64,000 nt of DNA. Source: Prillingera fragicola (taxonomy: Eukaryota; Basidiomycota; Tremellomycetes; Trichosporonales; Trichosporonaceae). Below, in pieces: positions 1 through 9,531 of this stretch. The notes below the pieces were generated by a model. The model searched no databases. It saw only the letters and a list, made by a program, of their open reading frames with translations, and was not told where the DNA came from. Numbering within the stretch: the first letter of the stretch is position 1; each line of letters begins with the position of its first letter. The stretch covers positions 62,001 through 126,000 of the forward strand of contig BEDY01000001.1 in the NCBI GenBank assembly GCA_002335605.1, in the 5' to 3' direction. Position numbers and translations under genes: made by a program.

Positions 1-1388
1 ACCTTGCGACGCTGTTTGCCTGGTGTGAGAACACGAGCCCCGCCACTACACCAGCATCCACTGAGCATCTCTCTCGGGGCCTTTGTCGGCGGGTGGCGTC
101 GGGTTGCGCTCGGACCTTGTATATGTCTCGAGACCTCTCTTGGCCCGGCGACGATGGGGTCCTGGTGGGTCGAGCGGCAGGGGGATACTTTGGGGTGAGT
201 GCACTTGGGGACTGCTTGGTCGTCACAGAGGGAAGAGGGACGTGCAGAACACGCTCTCGAGTGGTGGTTGATGACGCCACTCATGGGTCTGCGGCGGTGG
301 TGTCGACGGGTACTGGGTATCCAGAGGGCCGTGCCAGCTCGGAGCTCTGAACGCCACCGGCGCCACCATCCCCATCGAGCTGGGGGCAAAGGCGGACAGA
401 GCTACATGTTTGCCTGTTTCAAGAATCACTCTCGTGCGCTTGGGGGACGTAGCGGTGACGGCCGAGGGAATGCCGAAAGGTCCTGTAGATGTCAGAAGCA
501 ATGGTCAGTGCGGGGTTCGCTGGAATTGATGGAGAGATAGCTGGATTCCTTCTATTGGCCTGGTTGGGTATGTAAAGACTAGCCATGGATATCTACGGCT
601 GCAGCGGCGGACGGGCTTCGTCTATGGGCTGGTAGATAATGCAGTCAGGGACAGGGTGCCCGTTCTTGAACGTGAAGAGGTGGAGTCAATGATTCTGAGG
701 CTGGTGTTCGTGGCAGCAGATGTGTGGGACACTGGTATGAGCGTAGCAGCGGTGGGACACTGGAGCGATGCGAACGGAACGTGAGGGTGTTCTAAGATAC
801 AGCGCTGGAGCGTAGTGGAGACATGCCCGGTCTGCGTGGGAGTGCTTTCTTCGTGTTTCCTTAGGGGGTTGGGTGCATGTGCAGTTCAAGCACCTTCTGT
901 GTGGTTCGTGAATGTTTGTACAGAAGAGTCAGATGCATGAGAACTGGTCGTATCAAAATGGCTGATAAGTCGATGCTCGCAGGCAAGAAGTAATAATACA
1001 ATTAAGCGATTCAGCCGGACGACACAAGCGATGACCTCGACGTCCAGCCGTCAAGAAGCAGCCACAGACCACCCTCTGCTTGCAGCTCACCCCAGACTGT
1101 TACAGGTCAGGCCGAGGCGTCAACGTGTCAATTCAGTCCCAGCCCTCGGGCATGGCAGCGACCGATGCAGAGAGGTGGGAGTGGCAGACGTCAGCATTCC
1201 ACACGTATCGTCGTCTTGTCACATGCTACCCACTCTAGGCAGTTGCCACGCCCCACAACCTGTCATGCTCTCACACCACAAGCATATCGAGTGCATGCCA
1301 CGTATGCCGTCCTGACACTGTCCACTTCCTATCCAGCCTGCAGCACGTCGCTCTCAGTATTCACCACTTGCCACCACCGGCCATAACA
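1..1388. other. Intergenic, no supported gene
   Basis: Short open frames occur on both strands, but none shows a recognisable protein or a chain of phase-compatible exons. An open frame on the minus strand at about 223-501 could be an exon of a gene lying mostly left of the window; I cannot support it. Confidence 0.5.
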
Positions 1389-1632
1389 ATGGAGCCACCC
1401 GACTTTGACCCCATCGACCCGCACGCTCGCAGTAAGTCTCCCATCCCGCGTCCCCCGCGTCCACTAACATGCGCAGAGCTGAGCCTCCGTCGCCAGTTTG
1501 ACAACCGCAAGTGTCCCACACCTGTACGTCTTCCGCACCAAAGGTGGGAAAGCTGACCCGCAGCCGCCTGCCGCTGCGCAACCTATGCCGGACAAAGCGA
1601 CCATGGCGTTCATGGAGTGTGAGCATTCCTAG
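1389..1632 (+). CDS. Small three-exon gene, unknown 52-aa protein
   Basis: Exons are 1389-1431, 1477-1523 and 1564-1632. Both introns (45 and 40 nt) have strong donors (GTAAGT, GTACGT), a CTAAC or CTGAC branch sequence and a CAG acceptor. Phases match (43 nt, then 90 nt, then a 23-codon last exon ending in TAG). The product is 52 aa, starts MEPPDFDPIDPHAR, has a basic middle (LSLRRQFDNRK) and two cysteines near positions 29 and 49. I do not recognise it. The two perfectly fitting canonical introns are the reason to believe it is a real gene. The size and the late cysteine would suit a small mitochondrial or assembly protein, but that is speculation. Confidence 0.55.
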
Positions 1633-3231
1633 GCTGTGACGACCAGACTCGTCGTCGAGGCTAGGCTACGTCGCAAGGCGCTGACGTCCAGACGCCGCGT
1701 ATGAGTGTAACTGCGAGCACGAGGATCCTGCCGCGCACAGCCCCGGGGTGCAGAGTATGCCTATGCCCAAGGTCCAGTGCCCTAATGCTGCTTTGTAGCC
1801 CCCCGGCGGTGGGCGTGAGATGTGTTGTTGGAGTGGTCTAGTCAGTATGCATGCGTGTAACGGTCGGGCTAGGTGGTGTAGTGGTGAACGGATACGATGC
1901 GCATACAGGATAGGCAGAGGCGAGCTCTCTCCAGCGTCGAAGCAATGGGTGGCGACTCGGCGCCGACTCGCTCGTGGCAGGACGAGGTTGCAGCAAGAGA
2001 ATGGTGGGACCTGACATGGAAGTGATCGACAGGTCCACACTGTTCTCATCCGATGCCTCGGGGATTCGGACCCGCAGCAAACGTCACTCATTCTGCCAGT
2101 AGTTTCTTACAAGCTTCATGCATGCATGTACGGTACTGGGGCGGTGGCTACACTCTGCTCGTAGCCTGTGGCAGCAGCGCCGCGCGTCACCGAGGTAGGC
2201 AGCGCTGCGCTGCCCTGCTGGCTGAATGCCCCACAAGCCTCCATCCACCAATTCGACCGAGCCACAGAGGGTCAGGTGGTGCGTCCCGGCCCCCGACTGC
2301 CCATCCAGTGGGCATCCTCGTCATTGTCGCAGCAAACATCATGCAGCAGGCGTGTATGATGCATGCAGGATACTGCTGTTGCATCGTTGGTGAAGACATG
2401 TACAACGTGCGGTTGTGGACGGATACCTCGCTAGGACGAGGCTCGGTTCGAGTGATCGACAGTCTACTGCTGTTCATCTCGTTTCGCCGTCACGCCAGTC
2501 GACAATCCAGACCAGGTCTCTACGCATGCATGCCAAATACCCACAGCCACAGTGCTGTTAATATCCCAGCCCACAGCACAGGCAATAACAGATTGTCTGG
2601 CCAGCATAACAGATTCTTGATCCATCTTTTGGTGATCCCCCTGGCTGTGGTTGCACATGCCCTCGGGGCCGAGTCTGCGCAAGAGGCCTGTCCAGGCAGC
2701 AGCAGCAGCAGCCGAGGTCCCATACCCCGCCTCGTGCTTGCATGGGACCCCGAGGGGGAGCAGGAGAAGAGGAGAGCAAGAACTGTGGGGTTGGCCATCT
2801 ACATCCGGCGGCGGGTCATTTGCTCAGGGACCAAACATTCTCTCTCCTCGTGCCGACTGTTCTCTCTTGCTGCTGCTGACCACATCTTGCTGCTGCTGTT
2901 GCTGCTGCTGATGATGCATGCCCACGTCCTCTGTTCCGAGCATCATCCCTTCCAAGCCCTCCTGCGTTTTACTCATTGTTATACACGCAACACCGCACTG
3001 AGCACACTCTTGCACTCTTGACACGCACACTGCCCCCCTCGCCACTGCCCATGTGCCCCCCGCCTGCACCTGCGTGACGAATCACTCCCCCGCCACCCAG
3101 CCTCACCCAGCGCAACACCACAACACACACAACACTTGCGATCAAAACCCCTCCCTCGCCTTTCTATCCACCACCTCGCTCAATCCATCACTTCTTGAAC
3201 CCTCCCCACCCATCTCCCCTGTGCAAGCATC
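1633..3231. other. Intergenic with CTG microsatellite
   Basis: About 1.6 kb with no supported gene. A 322-codon open frame at 2053-3021 is low in recognisable content and looks like chance. Short GCA/CTG runs lie at about 2697-2712 and 2885-2912, and TGCATGCA-type palindromes at about 1848, 2115 and 2524. Confidence 0.5.
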
Positions 3232-3465
3232 ATGCACCCATCACCAACCCTCGTCCCGCGCCTCACCTCCCTCCTCCGCGCAGCAGCCCGCGCCCGCCCC
3301 CCAGTCATAAAGTTTGACCAGGTATGTCCGCCCTTTGCTCCCAGAGCTGACAAGCAGCACCCCGCACCCGCCCCGCGCCGCACCCGGCTGTTCTTCCGCG
3401 GTGCGCGCCGCGGCGCACTCCCAAAGCCCATGGTGGAGTGGAACGACCACCTCAGCATGGTATAA
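3232..3465 (+). CDS. Small basic, probably mitochondrial protein
   Basis: Exons are 3232-3321 and 3358-3465, giving 65 aa. The 36-nt intron (3322-3357) has GTATGT, CTGAC and CAG, and is itself open and in frame, so the unspliced message would also encode a protein (77 aa). The N-terminus is rich in Arg, Ala and Leu without acids (TSLLRAAARARPPVIKF), as in a mitochondrial presequence, and the rest is very basic. The PVIKF segment followed by a Pro/Arg tract loosely recalls the Kgd4/YMR31 family of small proteins of the 2-oxoglutarate dehydrogenase complex, but the similarity is too short to name it. It converges with the BUR6 gene. Confidence 0.5.
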   Translation: MHPSPTLVPRLTSLLRAAARARPPVIKFDQVCPPFAPRADKQHPAPAPRRTRLFFRGARRGALPKPMVEWNDHLSMV

Positions 3466-3975
3466 CCCTGCTAGCCCGCAAACCCGCATAGTCTCCACGG
3501 AGCATCAACCGCATTAGTGGAGCCTCAAACACCCTCAGTTGACATCGCCGCTCTACCATTAGATAAATAACGAATAAATAAAAGAAAGCAAGCCTTGTTG
3601 TGCAGTAGTGGACGTAGTTGGTACATGATACATGTGTTGTTCTAGGAACGTGCCCAGCCGTGGTATGGCATGGTGGTATAAACTCGGTGACTTGCTCCAC
3701 CTAGTCAAGTCGCGAGCAGGACAGTGTCGCCGCTGACCATGGTAGTGTCGAGTGCAGAGCGTGGTGTAGAAACGTGTGTCGCCTAAGCCTCTCGGAGAGC
3801 AGTCGGCGCCGCTCGGGATCGTCCTTCCTCCACTCCGTCTCACTTCTCCCGGCGCTGCTCCGGCGCTACTCCCCAGCGCTCCTCCAGCTCTCCTCCCAGC
3901 GCACTCCCAGCGCAGTCCCAGCGCACTCCCAGCCCTCGGCGCTCCTCGCTGCACGCCCCAACCGCCGCCTCGGGC
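3466..3975. other. Convergent 3' region
   Basis: 510 nt between two convergent genes. It holds AT-rich stretches typical of polyadenylation regions (3555-3595) and no supported gene. Confidence 0.5.
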
Positions 3976-5091
3976 TCAGTAGTCGTCGTAATTATCATCC
4001 TCGTAATCGTCAAACATCCCCTTGCCCCCCTCCCCACTCCCGCCGCCGCCAGCCGCATCCCGCTTCCAAGTGCCGATAGCAGGCAGCGTCCCCGGCGGCG
4101 GCACGGCGTCCTTCTTGCCCTCCTCGGCGGCGGCACCTCCCTTTGCGTTCCGGCGGCGGGGGGTCGCGCCCTCGGCGCCGGCGGCGACCGACTTGCGGCG
4201 GGCGGGCGCCTTTTCGGCCGGGTCGGGGATACCTTCGACTAGTTCGCGGAGAAAGTCGAATTGGTCGGATTTGTCAATCATTGCTTTGCTGTGTGTGTTA
4301 GTGGCGGGCTCGTCCCAGAAGGAAAGCCGGGCGGGGCAAGGCGCGAGTGCAGACGAGCGCGACGGGTCGATCTGCAGATAGCAGAAGCGCGGGGCGCTCC
4401 GATATCCCAGTGACACCCCAAGTGCCAAGACTGCGCGACAATGAATGTCATGGCACGAGTTGGCCGCATGGCACAGCGGTGACATGCTGCGGCGCTTTGA
4501 TGTCGTTTCGGTGGCTCGGCCAAGGCTCCAGGCAAATGAGCGTGCACCGCAGCAGCACCTTCCGCTACCGGGTATGCTCAACAAGCCCGAAGCAGGTGGC
4601 GTAAACACTGATGACAGTAACGCGCGCCACCTTGCCAGAGCATTCTCGTGTTCACTTGCTGATCTTGCCACCGCGCGCTGAAGGCACTCACAGGTGATAC
4701 GGCACCATCTTGCGGGATCCACGCTCGCGCGACTCCTTGGCTGTCTCGTCTATCAACAGCTGGAGGAAGCATTCGAGGGATTTCGCTGTTGGTCAGTATG
4801 TGCCTCCGAGGTAGTGATGCAAGTCGGAGGGAAGGGTGATGCGCGCGAGGCGAGCGGCGGGGGCAGCGGCGACGTACAGATCATGACCGGGGTGGCGGAG
4901 GCGAGCTTGCCGACTTCTTCGTCCATTTGCATAATCTTCTTGATGCGCGCCTGTAGGTGTCAGTGACACTGTTCTGCCCCCATTGTTGTACTCACGACTG
5001 GGAACTGTGTCTGTCAGCTGTTGCTCCCCTCTTGCAGGAGGAAGAAACTCACGCGGCTTGTCTTTGAGCGTTTGGTGAGCTTTGGCGGCAT
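3976..5091 (-). CDS. BUR6: NC2 alpha, Dr1-associated corepressor subunit
   Basis: Exons (minus strand): 5091-5053, 5004-4996, 4950-4878, 4785-4692 and 4288-3976; 175 aa. The N-terminus is a histone fold of the NC2 alpha/DRAP1 type: start MPPKLTKRSKTSR, then FPV, then the RIKKIMQMDEEVGKLA helix, then SKSLECFLQLLIDETAKES and KMVPYHL. The signature QFDFLRELV follows, as in human DRAP1. The tail is basic, then Gly-rich, ending in an acidic DDYEDDNYDDY stretch. In known systems NC2 alpha pairs with NC2 beta, binds TBP on promoter DNA and represses or redirects Pol II initiation. Odd points: the second exon is only 9 nt and encodes Phe-Pro-Val, and the fourth intron is 403 nt, ten times the usual length here. 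Confidence 0.93.
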
Positions 5092-5447
5092 CTTGCGTTC
5101 TTGATTGTTAATGTAGTAAGAGACAAGTGATGGTTGCAAACGATGAACACGAGCAGAGGTCATGGGTCAACAGCAAACAGCAACAAATCCACCTTTCCGC
5201 ATCGGGCACGTGGCATATTACGTAACTTTTGTTTTGGTTCCGCTTGGCGCTGGTGCATGTTTGCAAGGTGGAGGTCATCGAGAGTGTGCATTTGCGACTT
5301 CTTCATACTTCTGAACACTCTGCATAGCTGAATGAAACGCTAATCGACAACTCTCTGCACCATCGTAGTGCGCGTTCTCTTGTGTACCAAGCTCACTACT
5401 TGAACAGGCAAACTGACCCAGCAATCGCCGCTCCCGTGTCGGAGCCT
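5092..5447. other. Intergenic, upstream of BUR6
   Basis: 356 nt between the BUR6 start and the stop of the next minus-strand gene. It must contain the BUR6 promoter; I see no other feature. Confidence 0.5.
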
Positions 5448-5818
5448 CTAGAACCCAAGGCCGTCCTCCTGACCGTCAGCTCCTCTAGCATCCATAGTAC
5501 TCACCCCCATCGACACGCTCGGCCGCTTAGCCGTCCCCTTGGTGTCGGCGGTAGTGTCGCGGCCCATCCCCATCCCGTCCTCCTGCCGAGTCAGCATCTC
5601 GTCGACCTAGCGGTTAGAACCCCTCGAATTCCGGGGCAAACTCACACCCATCATGAGGTCAAAGCCCTTTGATTGCGTCGGCGACGAGCCCAGGCCGCCG
5701 TCCTCGAGCCTGCTGTTGGGTTCGGGCTTGCCGAGGCCGTCGGCGCCCATCATCATGTCGAGTTGGCGGTCTGGCGTCAGTGGGTCGTTAGTGTGGAGAG
5801 GGACATACCACGCTCCAT
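5448..5818 (-). CDS. Novel 85-aa protein with repeated G-x-D-G-x-G motifs
   Basis: Exons (minus strand): 5818-5809, 5770-5646, 5606-5505 and 5468-5448, all with canonical splice signals and matching phases. The product is about 85 aa. For exon 3, acceptor CTAG with a CTAAC branch gives the start at 5606; a second in-frame acceptor (exon start 5582) would give 77 aa. The protein is acidic and Met/Gly-rich, with a recurring theme: MMMGADGLG, LEDGGLG, QEDGMGMG and, as its last residues, MGEDGLGF. There is no signal peptide, membrane segment or CaaX end. I do not recognise the family. The repeated short linear motif suggests several copies of one binding site. Confidence 0.6.
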
Positions 5819-6656
5819 AGCTGATTCTGTTCTTGATAACTGTGTTGCAAGTGGTAGGTTTGTGTAGTGCTCGCGCGGTGGGTTAAGAGGCAAGATAATA
5901 CCAGGTGGGGTCGTGAGAGCTACCATCAGTCCTTATAAGCAAACACAAAGGCAGCACCCGTGACCTCATGAACAAGGACAAGTGACGCAAAACCGGCACA
6001 CAAACCGGCTCGTCGTTCCTCAGAAGACAAAGGAGCGGCGAACTTTGGAGTGGGAACTGGCCCACTCGCAGTATCAATTCAAGTCACGATCAAAGAATCG
6101 CCTAGGTCAGTCCCTCCTGTTGGGCCCGACTGAATGACGCTAAAACATGTGGGATTGCGTAGGCACCGTCTGGCTTTGCAGACTGGAAGAAGCTCAATGT
6201 CGTCAGGTGACAAAAGATATGAGATCAGTAGTCCATCCTCGGTGTGGCAGTGGAGGGGTGGAGAATCATGTCCATCTCCGTCTTGAAGGCCGCATATCCG
6301 CCCGTGTCAACAAATGTCTTACTGATGAACCGAGGTAGACGAGATTAACGCTCCCCTTGCTTTCTCATCTTGGCTATCAATTGTGCACTGTTGCTCGCTG
6401 CTCCATCGGCGCTGGCTGGATGATTTCTGTCACTGTAGCGTTCTCACTGGATCACATAGTTTAGCCAGAACTCCCGCAGGACACGGGATCAAATGCGGAA
6501 CCAATTTTTCCCGCCTGGACGCGTTGGATCGTGCCATGACCCTGAATCTGCGCCCCCACGCGCTGCCCCGAAATGTCGGATCATGAACATCTCATCATCA
6601 AAAGTGTCCATTGTTGTTCTCTCTCCTACTCTACGCTACTCACTCTCACACTAATC
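5819..6656. other. Intergenic, ERG20 promoter region
   Basis: 838 nt between two divergent genes, with pyrimidine-rich sequence just before the ERG20 start (about 6610-6655). No supported gene. Confidence 0.5.
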
Positions 6657-7933
6657 ATGTCCTCCTCTGCTACCGACAAGGCCGCTGCCCGCGCACGCTT
6701 CGAGGGCGTCTTTGACACCATTGCCGACGAGCTCCTCGCTTACCTCAAGGAGAATGGCATGCCTGCCGATGCCATCAAGTGGTACAAGGACGTGAGTTGC
6801 TTCCAAAAGCAAGCTCTGCCAGCAAGGTACTGTGACGACTGACGCAGCAGAACCTGTACCACAACGTCCCCGGTGGCAAGCTCAACCGTGGTCTCTCGGT
6901 CGTCGACACGCTCGAGATCCTCAAGGGTGCCGCGCTCACCGACGACGAGTACTTTCACGCCGCTCTCCTCGGCTGGTGCATCGAGCTCGTACGTCCCCTC
7001 TTGCCCGCCTTGAGCAGCCACTAACCCACGGCAGCTCCAGGGCTTTTTCCTCGTCTCGGACGACCTGATGGACGCCAGCATCACCCGCCGCGGCCAGCCC
7101 TGCTGGTACCGCCAGCCCGGCGTCGGCAACATTGCCATCAACGACTCGTTCATGCTCGAGGCCGCCATCTACTACCTGCTCAAGAAGCACTTCCGCCAGC
7201 AGCCCTACTACATTGACCTCGTTGAGCTGTTCCTCGAGACTACCTTCCAGACCGAGCTCGGCCAGCTCATCGACCTCATCACGGCCCCCGAGGACAATGT
7301 TGACTTGAGCAAGTTCTCGCTTGAGAAGTGAGTGCCGCCTGGCAGGGAGTAGTAGGGCGGACGCGCAGTGGCTGGGCACGGCTGCCGGCAAGCCCGCCCA
7401 CCAACCGCACCGCGCATGGCTAACCCCACAGGCACCACCTCATTGTCGTCTACAAGACTGCCTTCTATTCGTTCTACCTCCCCGTCGCCCTCGCCATGCG
7501 CGTTCACGGCGTCAAGGACGAGGCTGCCTACAAGGCCGCTCTGGACATTCTCATCCCCATGGGCGAGTACTTCCAGGTCCAGGACGACTACCTCGACGCC
7601 TACGCTCCTCCCGAGGTCCTCGGCAAGATCGGCACAGACATTCTCGACAACAAGTGCAGCTGGAACGTCAACACTGCCCTCGCATTCGCTACCCCCGAGC
7701 AGCGCGCCGTCCTCGACGCCAACTATGGCAAGAAGGACGCCACCTGCGAGGCAAAGGTCAAGGCGCTCTACTCTGAGGAGCCCATTGCCATTCCCCGCAG
7801 GTTTGAGCAGTACGAAAAGGAGAGCTACGAAAAGCTCACTGGCCTCATTGCCAAGATTGACGAGGAGGCTACCGGTGTCAAGCAGCAGATCTTCACGTCG
7901 TTCCTGGAGAAGGTGTACAAGCGCCAGAAGTAG
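6657..7933 (+). CDS. ERG20: Farnesyl diphosphate synthase
   Basis: Exons are 6657-6791, 6851-6988, 7035-7327 and 7432-7933, giving 355 aa, the usual length for the family. This prenyltransferase joins isopentenyl diphosphate to dimethylallyl and then geranyl diphosphate, making farnesyl diphosphate for sterols, dolichol, haem A and protein prenylation. Both aspartate-rich metal sites are intact: DDLMD at residues 100-104, followed by the TRRGQPCW block, and DDYLD at 240-244 inside [12 protein letters not shown]. The [16 protein letters not shown] helix is also typical. The C-terminus ends KVYKRQK. The ATG sits after a pyrimidine-rich leader and is the first in frame. The product is the substrate of the farnesyltransferase encoded by RAM1 at 36195-37989. 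Confidence 0.97.
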
Positions 7934-8320
7934 GGGGCTTTAGATTATGCATGGTGTGGCTTAGCGAGGCCATGCGACGCGGCCGTGACAATGAGAGGCT
8001 TGAGAGGGGAGCCACCGAGGATGGAACGCAACGGGGGAGCAGTGAGCGTTCAGTTTAGTTGGGAATGGGCAGCAAGGAGATTGATGATCTGACAAGATGC
8101 ATGCACTTGGTCTAGGACGTGGTTCAGTCTGCGTATAAAGGAGTTGCAAGAGAGGTAGAAATGGGTGCGGGGTGATCGGCGGCAACCGGCGGCCGAAGAC
8201 ACGCGCTCGCGTCGAAAGTTAGAGACACTTTCGTCATCGTTGCTCGTCAACAATCCACCCACTTGTTCAACGTACTCTCCATCCTCACCATTGCTACCAC
8301 TACAAACTCAAGCAGCAGCA
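7934..8320. other. Intergenic between ERG20 and ADD66
   Basis: 387 nt between genes on the same strand, holding the ERG20 3' end and the promoter of the next gene. Nothing else is supported. Confidence 0.5.
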
Positions 8321-9291
8321 ATGGCAAGCAGCTACACCTCTGGACCCCTCTACCCTGTTGGCGGGTTTGACGCTTCGGCTCTCAAGAACGCTACGCTCAT
8401 CATTGTACGTCCACCCTCCACCTATCCCTCCCACGCTCAGCCCGGCGAGTATCACAAGCTAACAGCCCCAGCCATCAGTCTCCCTCGGCAACGTTCCTCA
8501 ACTAGCAGCCGACCTCCTCGTCTCTTCCCTGCAGCTCACGCGCGTCGCCTTTCTTGGACGCGGCGACACGGTCGCGCCGTTTGCTGGACGGGGCGAGGGC
8601 GGAATTGTCACTGGTGGTCTAGAGTGTAGGTCCCTGCGTGTGGGCCGGGCTGACTGAAAGTGTATGGCCCGAAGAGCGGGAGTGGAGAGGTGTTTGTGCT
8701 GCTGCAGCGTGCGCCGACGCTCAAGGTCTGTTTGCTTCACTGCCTCAGTACACATACTTACAGCGCAGGCCAAGAAGGACGCGCACGTCGAGCTCATCTC
8801 CTCGCTCGCCCAACAGTGCGCCTCGACTCTGCTACTCACGTCCCTCGACGCAGCCAACCAGGACGACGCACAGCTCCTGTAGGTCCCCTCCCTCCTGCGC
8901 ACGACTGACCCGCAGCACACCGCACCAAGCAATCGTCCCCCCAACAGGCGTCACCGCCTCCCTCACCAACCTCACCCAGCTACCACCCCTAGACCTCCGC
9001 CTCGAGTTCCCCCAACCAGGCACCCAACCGACGACGTACCCGCCCTTCCTGCCCGGGGCCGGCCTGACGCGGCGCGTCCTCGCAGCCCTCCAGCCGTCGA
9101 ACGTAGGCGCGATCGCCGCCTGGGTCGTCGAGGGGGACAACCGCGGGGACGCACACGCTCTCGCGGCCGTCGTCCTGGGTGTGCTCGCCGTGCAGACCGA
9201 GATCAAGGAGCCAAAGGACTGGGAGGGGCTGTTCGGGCCCGGAGAAGGGTGGAGTGGCGGTGCCGGCCGCGACGCCGAGATCTACGGATAG
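8321..9291 (+). CDS. ADD66: Proteasome assembly chaperone 2 (PAC2)
   Basis: Exons are 8321-8404, 8472-8625, 8661-8725, 8769-8878 and 8916-9291, giving 262 aa against about 265 for human PSMG2. Diagnostic features: the early SVSLGNVPQLAADLLVSSL block (human SVGNVGQLAMDLIISTL), an ELYGPKSGSGEVFVLLQRAP strand pair, a middle segment following TPHQAIVPP that resembles the family, and the ending EGLFGPGEGW, like the family LFGSG end. PAC2 pairs with PAC1 to guide assembly of the 20S proteasome alpha ring. Exon 2 has three nearby AG choices; the one after CCCCAG gives the best family match and a normal branch distance. Family identity is from resemblance, with phases confirming the exon chain. Confidence 0.88.
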
Positions 9292-9432
9292 CCCGCGTGT
9301 AGACATAATGCATAGCGTACGCACAGGTAGAGGTGGTCCACTCGAAAGACGCGACGAGCGAGGACCACCTCTAGACTGACCAAGAGAGGAGGAGGAGGGG
9401 GTGATAAGCGCACCGGCTAAATGGCAAGCAAG

Positions 9433-9524
9433 GCGCTCGTGGTGTAGTGGTTATCATATTCGCTTTGGGAGAGCACAAGCTTGTCAACTGCGAATGGCCC
9501 CCGGTTCGAATCCGGGCGAGCGCC
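9433..9524 (+). tRNA. tRNA-Pro(TGG) with 19-nt intron
   Basis: The acceptor stem GCGCTCG pairs with CGAGCGC, with discriminator C at 9524. The D stem is GTG/CAT, the anticodon stem TTCGC (9459-9463)/GCGAA (9490-9494), the variable loop 5 nt, and the T stem CCCGG/CCGGG around loop TTCGAAT. The anticodon is TGG at 9466-9468. The intron is 9470-9488, in the canonical place after base 37. The TTCGCTTTGGG block matches eukaryotic tRNA-Pro. Confidence 0.93.
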
Positions 9525-9525
9525 C

Positions 9526-9531
9526 TTTTTT
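9526..9531 (+). terminator. Pol III terminator of tRNA-Pro
   Basis: A run of six T starts two bases after the tRNA 3' end. Confidence 0.85.

Noticed and set aside
2053..3021. 322-codon plus-strand open frame
   Set aside because: No recognisable segments and it is full of codons from CTG/GCA runs; likely a chance frame in GC-rich DNA.
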